From NCBI GenBank assembly GCA_025210345.1, contig JAOARX010000032.1, positions 1 through 64,000 of the forward strand: a DNA stretch of 64,000 nt, written 5' to 3'. Both the position numbers and the translations under genes were made by a program. Each line of letters starts with the position of its first letter. The first letter of the stretch is position 1. Positions 1 through 8,027 of the stretch are shown one piece after another. The stretch comes from Pelagimonas sp. (GTDB lineage Bacteria; Pseudomonadota; Alphaproteobacteria; Rhodobacterales; Rhodobacteraceae). The notes under the pieces are model-generated. The model was not told the DNA's origin. It was given only the letters and a program-made list of their open reading frames with translations, and made no database searches.

Positions 1-1
1 C

Positions 2-160
2 ACCAATGTGGATTGCGATATGGGTGTTGCTGCTTTTGTGTCCCGTCCAAACAATCACGATGATGGGTTTGAGGCGTCCAATCCATGCCCCGCCCGCGCA
101 TGGCTGATCGCCATTATCGAGGCTCTTATTGCGGAGGAACAAGATGCTTTGCACACTTGA
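2..160 (+). CDS. 3' end of an unrecognised gene (partial)
   Basis: An open frame enters from the left edge and runs to a TGA at 158-160. It overlaps the start of the next gene (ATG at 144) by 17 bases, as in a compact phage or island operon. The 52 visible residues end in a mildly hydrophobic then acidic helix (AWLIAIIEALIAEEQDALHT). I do not recognise a family. It is probably the last part of an element-encoded protein, because the excisionase-like gene and integrase follow directly. The start lies outside the window. Confidence 0.35.
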   Translation, partial: TNVDCDMGVAAFVSRPNNHDDGFEASNPCPARAWLIAIIEALIAEEQDALHT

Positions 161-476
161 CGAAGCCGCCGAACAAATCGGAATCCCGGTCGCAGCCCTG
201 CGCACTGAGGCAGAGCGCCACGGCTACCTTGTCCGCATGGGGCGGGCCGTACGGATTGAGAAAGACAGCTTGAAGGAACTGATCAGGAAATGCCGCGCCC
301 AGCCAAAGGAGCAAGGCTCCACAAGTTCAAGCACCGCCCGCACTGGTTCATCCGAGACACCGGGCAGGCAGACCGCTCCACGGGCTGCACAAGCCGTGAC
401 GAAGCTGAAAAAGCGCTCGCGGCCTACATCGCAACAAAAGGGCGGGACGGTTCTGCCAATGAACCGCAAAACGTAA
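144..476 (+). CDS. Excisionase-like small DNA-binding protein
   Basis: The first 45 or so residues (MLCTLDEAAEQIGIP...VRMGRAVRIEKDSLKELI) look like the short winged-helix or MerR-like fold of excisionases and helix-turn-helix 17 proteins: an N-terminal recognition helix, a small wing and a basic patch. ATG 144 is chosen because GGAGGA lies about 6 bases upstream; a TTG at 129 is less likely. The frame continues to 476 as a Ser/Thr/Arg-rich tail that overlaps the integrase gene by 187 bases in another frame. The tail has low complexity and may be only a by-product of the integrase sequence. The likely role is directing integrase toward excision. Confidence 0.55.
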   Translation: MLCTLDEAAEQIGIPVAALRTEAERHGYLVRMGRAVRIEKDSLKELIRKCRAQPKEQGSTSSSTARTGSSETPGRQTAPRAAQAVTKLKKRSRPTSQQKGGTVLPMNRKT

Positions 477-1369
477 CCTGTGACGAGGTTCTCGCAATCT
501 ATGCAGAGGAACACGCGCCAACCGTCGCCGATCCTGAACGGCTGGCATATGCGATCGAAGCCCTGTTGCCGTTCTGGGGCGGCCTAAAGGTCTCTCATGT
601 GAAGGGGGCAACCTGCCGCCGCTATGCGAAGACCCGTAAGAAAGTCACGAAGCGGGACGCTGATGGAGAACCGATTGAATGGGCCGATATCAGCCCTGGC
701 ACGATCCGGCGCGAACTAAATGCGCTGCAAGCAGCAGTCAACTACTGCCACCGTGAGGGCTATTTGACCGCTGCGCCAGTGGTCGCACTTCCTGACAAGC
801 CCGCGCCACGCGAGAACTGGCTAACCCGTGATCAAGCTGCGCGCCTGTTATGGACGGCCTACCGCGGACACAAAGCGAAACACATCGCCCGGTTTATACT
901 GATCGCGCTCTATACTGGCACCCGCAAAGACGCGATTTTGCGCATGGGGTTTGAGCCCAATACGGTTGGCGGCTGGTTCGATCTGGATCGCGGGCTAATG
1001 TATCGCATGAGCGAATCCGAGCGCGTGACAGCAAAGCGCAGAACCCCTGCCCCGATTCCTCGCCAGCTTCTGTCCCACCTCAAGCGCTGGCGCTCACAAG
1101 GGAGCTTATGGGCGGTGGAGTATCGGGGCACTCGGGTTGGAGATGTGAAGCGCGGCTTTGCCAAGGCCGTATCAGCAAGCGGTGTGGATTGCACACCGCA
1201 CACGCTAAAGCACACGTCGATCACGTGGGCACTACAAAATGGCGCTGAGATTTGGGAGGCGGCAGGCTTCTTTTCGACCAGCGCCGAAACGATCCAAAAG
1301 ACCTATGGCCACCACTCCCCAGATTTCCAAGAATCGGCCAGAAAAGCGTTGGAACGGGGGCGGAAATAG
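290..1369 (+). CDS. Tyrosine recombinase / phage-type integrase
   Basis: A 359-residue site-specific recombinase. The N-terminal part (about 1-55) resembles an arm-binding domain, residues about 60-165 a SAM-like core-binding domain, and 175-355 the catalytic domain. Catalytic candidates are Arg212 in LYTGTRKD, Lys250, His304 in HTLKHT, and Tyr339 in KTYGHHSPD. The position usually held by the second Arg is Lys307. The gene reads toward the 3' end of a tRNA-Arg gene 61 bases downstream, the classic position of an integrase at one end of an element inserted in a tRNA. AAGGA at 273-277 serves ATG 290. Length and motifs fit a complete protein. Confidence 0.9.
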   Translation: MPRPAKGARLHKFKHRPHWFIRDTGQADRSTGCTSRDEAEKALAAYIATKGRDGSANEPQNVTCDEVLAIYAEEHAPTVADPERLAYAIEALLPFWGGLKVSHVKGATCRRYAKTRKKVTKRDADGEPIEWADISPGTIRRELNALQAAVNYCHREGYLTAAPVVALPDKPAPRENWLTRDQAARLLWTAYRGHKAKHIARFILIALYTGTRKDAILRMGFEPNTVGGWFDLDRGLMYRMSESERVTAKRRTPAPIPRQLLSHLKRWRSQGSLWAVEYRGTRVGDVKRGFAKAVSASGVDCTPHTLKHTSITWALQNGAEIWEAAGFFSTSAETIQKTYGHHSPDFQESARKALERGRK

Positions 1370-1430
1370 GGGTTTCTGTTACGTGTAACAAAAACAGCGA
1401 GAAGCGAGAATTTCTAAGTGGTTGAAAAGA

Positions 1431-1507
<77 letters not shown>

Positions 1508-1589
1508 CTGTCTCGGGTCTTAGGCCATTCATCCCAGACAGGCAAGAGGCCGGGGCAAGGAATTATGCCCCGCATTGCCACTGCCCCAA

Positions 1590-2810
1590 TTAAGCGAACA
1601 GATCATGCGCTAGTTCCAGCGCCTCGACCAATTTGTCGACCTCTTCGGTGGTGTTGTACATAGCAAAAGACGCGCGGCAGGTCGCGTTCAGCCCCATGTG
1701 GGTCATCAATGGCTCGGCGCAATGCTGGCCCGCGCGCACGGCGACGCCCTTTTTGTCCAGAATGGTCGAGATGTCATGCGCATGCCCTGCCCCATCCATG
1801 GTAAAGCTGAAAATCGCCCCCTTGTCCGGTGTCGTGCCCTGCACCTGCAACCAATTCAGCCCGGCCAGTTTGGACATGGCATAATCGCGCAGCCCGGCCT
1901 CATGCGCCGCGATATTCTCCATCCCCTGCTGCATCATATAGTCAAGCGCCACACCAAGGCCGATCTGCTGGACAATCCCGGGCGTCCCCGCCTCGAATTT
2001 CATCGGGGCGTCATTCCATGTGATGGCGTCTTTGGAGACTTCGCGGATCATGTCTCCGCCGCCCATAAAGGGCTGCATCTGTGCCATGCGCTCTTTGCGA
2101 ATCCAGATCGCCCCCGAGGCCGAGGGGCCATAGAGCTTGTGCCCGGTGATCGCATAGAAGTCACAGCCCAGATCCTCAACGTTCACGGGCATATGCACCG
2201 ATGCCTGCGACCCATCGACCAGCACTGCGACACCATGTTCGCGGGCCGCGTGACAGATAGATTTCACGTCCACCACGGTGCCCGTGACGTTGGACATCTG
2301 CGTGACGGCAATCAGCTTGGTCTTGGGCGTGATCGCATCAATCACCGCTTGTGGATCCAGCGCGCCGGTTGCATCGCAATCCACCCATTTGATCACCACC
2401 CCCTGCCGTTCGCGCAGGAAATGCCACGGCACGATATTGGCGTGATGTTCCAGCACAGACAGGATGATCTCGTCGCCGGCTTGCAGGTTGGGAATGCCCC
2501 AACCATAAGACACGAGATTGATCCCCATCGTGGTGCCGGTGGTATAGACAATCTCTTGGGCATCCTGCGCGCCCAGAAACCGCGCGATCACATCCCGGAC
2601 CGCTTCGTATTTGTCGGTGGCAAGGTTGGACAGATAGTGCAGCCCCCGATGGACGTTGGCGTATTCCTCGGCATAGCCACGCGTCACCGCGTCGATCACG
2701 ACCTGGGGCTTTTGCGCGCTGGCGCCATTGTCCAGATAGACCAGCGGCTTGCCATTCACCTCGCGCGAGAGAATTGGAAAATCCTGACGGATTTTGAGCA
2801 CATCAAACAT
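1590..2810 (-). CDS. sufS: Cysteine desulfurase SufS
   Basis: A PLP enzyme that removes sulfur from L-cysteine as an enzyme persulfide for cluster assembly on SufBCD. The 406 residues are full length. The PLP lysine is Lys225 in TGHKLYGP, the ring-stacking His is His123 (LEHHANI), the PLP-N1 acid is Asp199 (VLVDGSQAS), and the catalytic cysteine is Cys364 in RAGQHCAEP, the SufS-type (group II) signature. It is the last gene of the long minus-strand isc-suf operon, 57 bases after a YIP1-like gene. A second, IscS-type desulfurase is encoded upstream in the same operon, so the two probably divide labour. Confidence 0.96.
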   Translation of the reverse strand: MFDVLKIRQDFPILSREVNGKPLVYLDNGASAQKPQVVIDAVTRGYAEEYANVHRGLHYLSNLATDKYEAVRDVIARFLGAQDAQEIVYTTGTTMGINLVSYGWGIPNLQAGDEIILSVLEHHANIVPWHFLRERQGVVIKWVDCDATGALDPQAVIDAITPKTKLIAVTQMSNVTGTVVDVKSICHAAREHGVAVLVDGSQASVHMPVNVEDLGCDFYAITGHKLYGPSASGAIWIRKERMAQMQPFMGGGDMIREVSKDAITWNDAPMKFEAGTPGIVQQIGLGVALDYMMQQGMENIAAHEAGLRDYAMSKLAGLNWLQVQGTTPDKGAIFSFTMDGAGHAHDISTILDKKGVAVRAGQHCAEPLMTHMGLNATCRASFAMYNTTEEVDKLVEALELAHDLFA

Positions 2811-2867
2811 CAGCGTGATCCTTATCTAAGCGGAACACATCCCGCCTGTCACATGCGTTTCAGGGGC

Positions 2868-3482
2868 TTAGCCAAGGGCGCCCTGTCCATTTATTTCATC
2901 AAAGGGCGGCACCAGGCCAAAGACCGACAGCGCGGTCGACAGCAGAAAAGCAATCGCAATCGAGCCCAGGAAAATCACGCCAACCGTCTTGAACAGGCTG
3001 TTCATCTGATGCGCTTCATCGAGGAAAGAGACCAAGATCCACAGCCCCCAGACCGCAGCCCCCAACACAACCAGTGTCGCAAGGACCGGCACGGCAAATG
3101 TCAGCACCAGCACCGAAAGCTGCACCAAAAGCCGCAGCGCCTGCATCCAGATCATCAACACCGCGACATCACGCAGACGGCCCGTCCCGCCAATCAGATT
3201 GCCGGAATAGGTAAAGGTCGCAATCATCGCCCCCAAAATCACGGCCTGCATCGCAAGAAACACCCGGGGCGCCATCACCAGCGCATCCAAAGCAGCGGGC
3301 GCATCGGCTGGCAAAGGCAGCAAAACATTCGACAGCCCCGCCAGAAACGCATTGAGCACCACAACAAGGCCAAAGGCCGACCAAAGGGCTTCGTTCGAAA
3401 GGTTGAGCGCCATCAAACGCTGCGCGGCACGGCGCGGCGTTCTCAGGGTCTCAAGGACCAGATTTACCAGGATTTCAACCAT
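2868..3482 (-). CDS. YIP1-like membrane protein
   Basis: About 204 residues from ATG 3482 (MVEILVNLVLETLRTPRRAA), with an amphipathic N-terminal helix and four to five hydrophobic segments, matching YIP1-family proteins of Rhodobacterales. The start overlaps the stop of the upstream YIP1-like gene by 8 bases (ATGGTTGA), so the two are probably translated as a pair. A longer reading to 3542 lies inside the upstream gene and is unlikely. It lies between sufD and sufS in the operon. Function is unknown; a cytoplasmic membrane location is inferred. Confidence 0.75.
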   Translation of the reverse strand: MVEILVNLVLETLRTPRRAAQRLMALNLSNEALWSAFGLVVVLNAFLAGLSNVLLPLPADAPAALDALVMAPRVFLAMQAVILGAMIATFTYSGNLIGGTGRLRDVAVLMIWMQALRLLVQLSVLVLTFAVPVLATLVVLGAAVWGLWILVSFLDEAHQMNSLFKTVGVIFLGSIAIAFLLSTALSVFGLVPPFDEINGQGALG

Positions 3483-3966
3483 CTGACACGCCCCAATAGG
3501 CCTCACGCAGGCCGCTGATCCAAAACCAGATAAACACGACAAACCAGATCAACCCAACAAGTTGCTGCTGCGCACCTGCACCGATAAAACCGCCAACCAG
3601 CCCATACAGCAGCGCCAGCGGCGAGGTCGCCAACAGCGCCCAGAACAGCGCCAGCCGCGCCCCGTAAGATCCGCCCTTGCGCCCCAGCGCGCGCAGAACC
3701 AGATGGCTGATCCACGACAGCGCATACAGCATCAAAGGCAAGATAAACACCGTCCCCAGCAAAGCCCCCCCCAAGAGCATATTGAGCTCTTGGCCCGTCA
3801 GATGCGCCTCACGCGCGAGGCCGGGCCATTGCGCCACGAACATGATCGCACAGGCGCCCATGACAAAGGCCAGCGCCCGGTCTTCGCGGGGGCCCATCGA
3901 CAAAAGGCGCGCCACCACGCGGCGCGGCCCCCGATAGGTGGCGGTGATGTCCTGTGTCAATGCCAT
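3475..3966 (-). CDS. YIP1-like membrane protein, first of a pair
   Basis: 163 residues with a basic N-terminal helix (ATYRGPRRVVARLLSMGPRED) and about four membrane segments (ALAFVMGACAIMFVAQW, LLGGALLGTVFILPLMLYAL, LALFWALLATSPLALLYGL, LVGLIWFVVFIWFWISGL). It resembles the next gene in layout, suggesting an ancient duplication or two subunits of one membrane complex. It follows sufD by 88 bases. The role is unknown; presence within the suf operon suggests a link to cluster assembly or simply co-expression. Confidence 0.75.
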   Translation of the reverse strand: MALTQDITATYRGPRRVVARLLSMGPREDRALAFVMGACAIMFVAQWPGLAREAHLTGQELNMLLGGALLGTVFILPLMLYALSWISHLVLRALGRKGGSYGARLALFWALLATSPLALLYGLVGGFIGAGAQQQLVGLIWFVVFIWFWISGLREAYWGVSDG

Positions 3967-4054
3967 GGCATGCCATCTTGGTTGGCTGCGCCCCGTTCAG
4001 GGCGCAGAAGGTTTGGTGACAAGAGGCCCGTCGTCCCGGCCTCTTGCGCAGGCA

Positions 4055-5332
4055 TCAGGCGCGGCGGCGCGCCAGCCAGGCTTCGACACGGGCAACGATT
4101 TCCTCTTGCAGGGATTCGTCTTCCACTTCCTGAACCGCTTCGGCGATAAAGGCAATGGTCAGAAGGTCTTCGGCCAGCCCCCGCGGAACCCCCCGCGCAC
4201 GCAGATAGAACAGACCTTCCTCGTCGATCGCCCCCGAAGTCGAGCCATGCGAACAGGCCACGTCATCGGCATAGATCTCAAGCTCGGGCTTGGCAAGGAA
4301 CTGGCTGTCGTCATCCAACAGCAAAGACTGTGAGATCTGATAGCCATCGGTCTTTTGCGCGTCGGGCTTTACAAGGATCTTGCCCTGGAACACACCGGTC
4401 GCGCCATTGCGCAGCACTTTTTTAAAGACCTGGCGGCTTTCGCAGTTCTGCGCATCATGGGTCACAAAGACCGTATCGTCATGGTGGAACGCGCCGTCCC
4501 CCATGCAGGCCCCGGCCACATGGGCCACCGCATCATCCCCGGTCAGCTCGATCACCGCCTCGTTGCGGGTCATCACGCCGTTCACGGTCAGGGTAAAGCT
4601 TTTGAACACGCTTTGCGCCCCCAGACGGGCAAAGATATGTGTCGCGGCACGGCGTTCGTGATCGCGACCTTGCAGACGAATGTGATGCAACGCACCCGTA
4701 TCGGCGACGTCGACCTCCATCACCTTGTTAAAGCGCGCCGCGGCGGGACCGTTTTCCAACAGGGTCATTTCAGCGCCTGCATCCACCTTGATCACGTGAT
4801 GCAGCATCGCGTCCGAATTGGTCTTTTCGTGGCGATAGATCAGGCTGACGGGTTTCGAGGGCTTGCCGGTCACATGGATCAGCACCCCATCGGTGGCAAA
4901 GGCTGTGTTCAGCGCCGCCAGAGGGCGCTCCACCGGGGTTTGCCCGTTGGTTTCCAGCACACCATAGATGTCTTTGGCCCAATGGATGTCATGCGCATCT
5001 GCGAGGCGATCAATGGTGATCCCTTCAAGCGACAGATCATCCGACGCATCCGCATCAAACACGCCATCGACAAAAACGATCTTGAGCCGATCCCGATCCC
5101 CGAACACCGGGGCTTCGTCGCTTTCGAACACATCCGCAGGTGAGACCTCAACCGACGTCAGGCTTTCGGGTTTGGTGTATTTCCAATATTCATCGCGCGC
5201 ATGGGGCAATCCCTGGCTGCGCAACCGGGTCAGCGCATCCGCACGCGCCGGCGCGCTCCAGCCACCGTCGACCGCTGCCATAGAGGCAATCCGCGCCTCG
5301 GTCAGATCCAGCTTTTGTTGAAGAACCGCCAT
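4055..5332 (-). CDS. sufD: Fe-S assembly scaffold protein SufD
   Basis: Partner of SufB and SufC in the SufBC2D scaffold. The 425-residue protein shows the N-terminal helical region with YWKYTKPESL and the C-terminal beta-helix end carrying CSHGSTSGAIDEEGLFYLRA, the conserved SufD motif containing the cluster-assembly His. It starts on the last base of sufC's TAA (TAATG overlap), indicating translational coupling. The protein is cytoplasmic. Length and motifs are normal. Confidence 0.96.
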   Translation of the reverse strand: MAVLQQKLDLTEARIASMAAVDGGWSAPARADALTRLRSQGLPHARDEYWKYTKPESLTSVEVSPADVFESDEAPVFGDRDRLKIVFVDGVFDADASDDLSLEGITIDRLADAHDIHWAKDIYGVLETNGQTPVERPLAALNTAFATDGVLIHVTGKPSKPVSLIYRHEKTNSDAMLHHVIKVDAGAEMTLLENGPAAARFNKVMEVDVADTGALHHIRLQGRDHERRAATHIFARLGAQSVFKSFTLTVNGVMTRNEAVIELTGDDAVAHVAGACMGDGAFHHDDTVFVTHDAQNCESRQVFKKVLRNGATGVFQGKILVKPDAQKTDGYQISQSLLLDDDSQFLAKPELEIYADDVACSHGSTSGAIDEEGLFYLRARGVPRGLAEDLLTIAFIAEAVQEVEDESLQEEIVARVEAWLARRRA

Positions 5333-6087
5333 TATGCCTGCTCCGCCAGCAGATCGGCATAGCCGTTGTTTTCAACTTCCAGCGCCAGCTCGGGGCCACC
5401 GGTCTTGATGATGCGGCCATCTGCCATGATGTGCACGACATCCGGTTTGATGTGGTCCAACAGACGCTGGTAGTGCGTGATCACAAGGAAACCACGACCC
5501 GCGTCGCGCAGCGCGTTCACGCCATCGGCCACCAGCTTCATCGCGTCGACGTCCAGACCTGAATCAGTTTCATCCAGGATGCACATCTTGGGCTCCAGCA
5601 TCGCCATCTGCAGGATTTCGTTGCGCTTTTTCTCACCGCCCGAAAAGCCCACATTGACCGGACGCTTCAGCATATCCGCGTCGATCTTCAGATCCTTGGC
5701 CTTGGCGCGGATCAGCTTAAGGAAATCCGCTGCTGACATTTCCTCTTGGCCGCGGGCCTTGCGCTGTGCGTTTACCGCCGTGCGCAGAAAGGTCATATTG
5801 CCCACGCCGGGGATTTCCACCGGGTATTGGAACGCCAGGAACAGGCCCGCCGCAGCGCGCTCTTCTGCTTCCAGCTCAAGCAGGTCTTCGCCATCCAGCG
5901 ATGCCTCGCCATCGGTGACTTCATATCCGTCTTTGCCGGACAGCACATAGGACAGGGTCGACTTGCCCGATCCGTTGGGCCCCATGATCGCGTGGACCTT
6001 GCCCGCCTCGACGGTCAGGTCCAGCCCTTTGAGGATCTGCTTGTCCTCGTCTTCCAGTTTCACGTGCAGGTTCTTGATATTCAGCAT
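5332..6087 (-). CDS. sufC: Fe-S assembly ATPase SufC
   Basis: An ABC-type ATPase that drives conformational change in SufBC2D. The 251 residues include Walker A GPNGSGKST (about 37-45), the ABC signature FSGGEKKRNE, Walker B MCILDETDSGLD, and the H-loop in VITHYQRLL. The SufC-specific acidic insert (KDGYEVTDGEASLDGEDL) is present. It is followed directly by sufD with a one-base overlap and preceded by a methyltransferase-like gene 51 bases away. Confidence 0.97.
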   Translation of the reverse strand: MLNIKNLHVKLEDEDKQILKGLDLTVEAGKVHAIMGPNGSGKSTLSYVLSGKDGYEVTDGEASLDGEDLLELEAEERAAAGLFLAFQYPVEIPGVGNMTFLRTAVNAQRKARGQEEMSAADFLKLIRAKAKDLKIDADMLKRPVNVGFSGGEKKRNEILQMAMLEPKMCILDETDSGLDVDAMKLVADGVNALRDAGRGFLVITHYQRLLDHIKPDVVHIMADGRIIKTGGPELALEVENNGYADLLAEQA

Positions 6088-6138
6088 GGGGTGTCCTCTT
6101 GGCGTCGCGTCTGTTCGATTGTGCCCGGGGCTTTGGCC

Positions 6139-6735
6139 TCAGGGGTTTTGCATAAGTTTCATGATCCAGAGCAAGCGCTCTGGTGGGATCTGTTGAGGCA
6201 CTACGCGAAAATGCGCCATGCGCCCGGTGATTTCAGGGGGCCCAAGCAGCTCTTGGACCTTCTGATAGTGCGTGCGGTTTACATAGTCGTCGAAAAACAG
6301 GTCGACCGGCTTTTGCGTCATGAACGCCGTAGCCAGGGCGCAACCCGAGCGGAACCGCCCATCAACCAACACCACATCCGGCTGTTGAAAACCGGGCGAC
6401 TGCCAGATTTGCAGCGGATAGCGCGCGAATTTGCGCCACTGCGTTTCATCTAAGGGTTGGCCCCACTCTTTGGTCGGTCCGATATCAGAATAGACCACCT
6501 TGGCGACGCTGCCCCGCGCGGGGGGGTTGGCCTTGAACCAGTCGGTCATCATCGCCGCCCAAGTCAGATCGGATTCCACCGATGTGACCCGCGTGCCCGG
6601 CATCTCGGCGGCCATCACCGTCGATCCACCCGAGCCATATTCCAAGACCACCCCCGCCGCCTCATAGGCCCGGCGCAACAGCGCGGCCTCGGCCTCGGGC
6701 AGGGTCAGTTCCGGGCGCTGTAGACCATCAGACAT
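6139..6735 (-). CDS. Class I SAM-methyltransferase-like protein
   Basis: About 198 residues from ATG 6735, which has a strong AGGAGG 7 bases upstream; a longer frame to 6774 is not favoured. Motif I is VLEYGSGGSTVMAAE, followed by an acidic post-motif (VTSVESDLTW), and DVVLVDGRFRSGCAL resembles motif II of Rossmann methyltransferases. Substrate unknown. It is the gene before sufC in the isc-suf operon of this organism, an unusual place for a methyltransferase fold. It may not methylate at all; the fold is clear, the activity is not. Confidence 0.7.
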   Translation of the reverse strand: MSDGLQRPELTLPEAEAALLRRAYEAAGVVLEYGSGGSTVMAAEMPGTRVTSVESDLTWAAMMTDWFKANPPARGSVAKVVYSDIGPTKEWGQPLDETQWRKFARYPLQIWQSPGFQQPDVVLVDGRFRSGCALATAFMTQKPVDLFFDDYVNRTHYQKVQELLGPPEITGRMAHFRVVPQQIPPERLLWIMKLMQNP

Positions 6736-6761
6736 GGGCACCCTCCTGTCCGGGGGCACCC

Positions 6762-6781
6762 AAGGATTTTCCAAAATCCTT
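6762..6781. repeat. Palindrome AAGGATTTTCCAAAATCCTT
   Basis: Arms AAGGATTTT and AAAATCCTT flank CC, in the gap between two genes of the isc-suf operon. It resembles the TTTTCGAAAA-centred palindromes at 28256, 34437 and 42595 and may be a diverged member of that family. As RNA it would form a stable hairpin just after the membrane-protein gene at 6790. Confidence 0.5.
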
Positions 6782-6789
6782 TCGCGGTG

Positions 6790-7272
6790 CTACAGCACAA
6801 AGACCGCGCCGCGGAAGATCAGCGTGCCGTGATCGCTGGTAAAGATCACATGGCGCACCCACTCGGGCGCGTAGATCACGTTGAACACCTCGGGAAAGCC
6901 ATGCACCAGATTGTGCATCCCCATCATTGCCGCCCAAAGCCCGGCCATGTTGAACACCATATGCTGACGGCTGTCGTGGCGAAACAACAGGTGCAACATG
7001 GTCGCCAATACGGACCCAAGCCCCAGATCCACCGCCAACTGCGCGTTTCCGCTGATGTCCAACGTTGGCAGCCCCAGCATGTGAAACTGCATCCACCGCG
7101 CCAGCATCACGGCAAAGGCGCCCAGCACAAATGCCGTCAGAAAGGACAGCGGATAGCCAAGGTTGCGCCAGATGCTGTTGACCGCCACCTGCGGGCGCTG
7201 CGCCTCGATGGCGCTGTGTTCGCTTTTGAGGCGCGCGATGCGCGATTGAAAGCTTTGCTGAAAATCCGACAT
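6790..7272 (-). CDS. Small membrane protein of unknown function
   Basis: 160 residues from ATG 7272 (MSDFQQSFQSRIARLKSEHS), preceded by AAAGGACAGG. After a basic, helical N-terminus (about 45 residues) come three or four hydrophobic segments (LSFLTAFVLGAFAVML, LAVDLGLGSVLATMLHLLF, MVFNMAGLWAAMMGMHNLVH, GTLIFRGAVFVL). Several His residues (HLLFRHDSRQH, MHNLVH) lie near membrane edges and could bind metal, which is only a suggestion. It is an operon member between the YbjQ-like and methyltransferase-like genes. No family recognised with confidence. Confidence 0.7.
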   Translation of the reverse strand: MSDFQQSFQSRIARLKSEHSAIEAQRPQVAVNSIWRNLGYPLSFLTAFVLGAFAVMLARWMQFHMLGLPTLDISGNAQLAVDLGLGSVLATMLHLLFRHDSRQHMVFNMAGLWAAMMGMHNLVHGFPEVFNVIYAPEWVRHVIFTSDHGTLIFRGAVFVL

Positions 7273-7374
7273 AAGACCTGTCCTTTGACCCACAGTACCA
7301 CGGGGCCAAGTCTGCCCCGGGTTGATGGCCAAAAGACGGCATTTTTGTAGAATTTTCAGAAACAGTGAACATTT

Positions 7375-7686
7375 CTAGCCCAGAACCACCGCTGTCCCGC
7401 TGGCGGAAACCATCAGCATGTTGTTGACCACTTCGTAATCCAGATCGACGCCAACCACCGCATTCGCGCCCCGGTCCGCCGCGCGCTGCTCCAGCTCGGC
7501 CAGGGCGATTTCACGCGCTTTGCCCAGTTCTTGCTCATATGCGCCCGAACGCCCGCCAATGATATCTGTGATGCCCGCGAACAGATCGCGAAACACATTC
7601 GCCCCCAAGATGGCCTCGCCCACGACGATGCCTTTGTAGTCAGCAATCTGATAGCCCTCGACCGAAGGCGTGGTGGTCACGATCAT
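7375..7686 (-). CDS. YbjQ-like (UPF0145) protein
   Basis: 103 residues matching the YbjQ family: [21 protein letters not shown] at the start, [12 protein letters not shown] in the middle, and [15 protein letters not shown] near the end. The family forms small pentameric rings of unknown function, sometimes labelled heavy-metal-binding without firm proof. Its ATG overlaps the stop of the upstream gene (ATGA at 7683-7686), so it is probably translationally coupled. Its place in an Fe-S operon is suggestive but unproven. Confidence 0.85.
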   Translation of the reverse strand: MIVTTTPSVEGYQIADYKGIVVGEAILGANVFRDLFAGITDIIGGRSGAYEQELGKAREIALAELEQRAADRGANAVVGVDLDYEVVNNMLMVSASGTAVVLG

Positions 7687-8027
7687 GGTTTTTCTCCCAA
7701 ACGACTGCCCAGTCCTTTCACGCTATCGACATGATCAAACTGCGTTTCATCACGTGCAACGTCCTCAGCCAGTAATTTCACGCATCTCTTCATTTCGTAA
7801 GTATTGTACTGTGATCCCGAACGACCACCTGCCGAAGAGACGACTTCGAACAAATCATCTCCAAAAGCGCGAATTCGGATAAGTGGTACCCAGAAGCGGT
7901 TGCGATCAAGAAAAACGAACTCGAGAAAATCAGCTCCGAGCTCGTAACTAAATCCATCAGACCGCAGTAGATCAAGATCACATTGGATATCATCAGCGAG
8001 AACAGGAAGCTGATCCTCAAACGTCAT
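7683..8027 (-). CDS. Unknown protein coupled to sufB
   Basis: A 114-residue acidic protein beginning [21 protein letters not shown]. Its ATG lies in the sufB stop (ATGA at 8024-8027) and its own stop lies in the next start, so it is stitched between sufB and the YbjQ-like gene. No signal peptide or membrane segment. The region 7700-8020 is visibly poorer in GC than sufB and sufC. I recognise no family; the overall look (one mixed alpha/beta domain, [19 protein letters not shown]) recalls small immunity-type or adaptor proteins, but that is only an impression. Confidence 0.7.
   Translation of the reverse strand: MTFEDQLPVLADDIQCDLDLLRSDGFSYELGADFLEFVFLDRNRFWVPLIRIRAFGDDLFEVVSSAGGRSGSQYNTYEMKRCVKLLAEDVARDETQFDHVDSVKGLGSRLGEKP

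Noticed and set aside
1698-3518. 606-codon open frame opposite sufS and a YIP1-like gene
   Set aside because: It is rich in His, Arg and Gln as typical for the antisense of GC-rich genes, shows no domain and covers well-supported genes.
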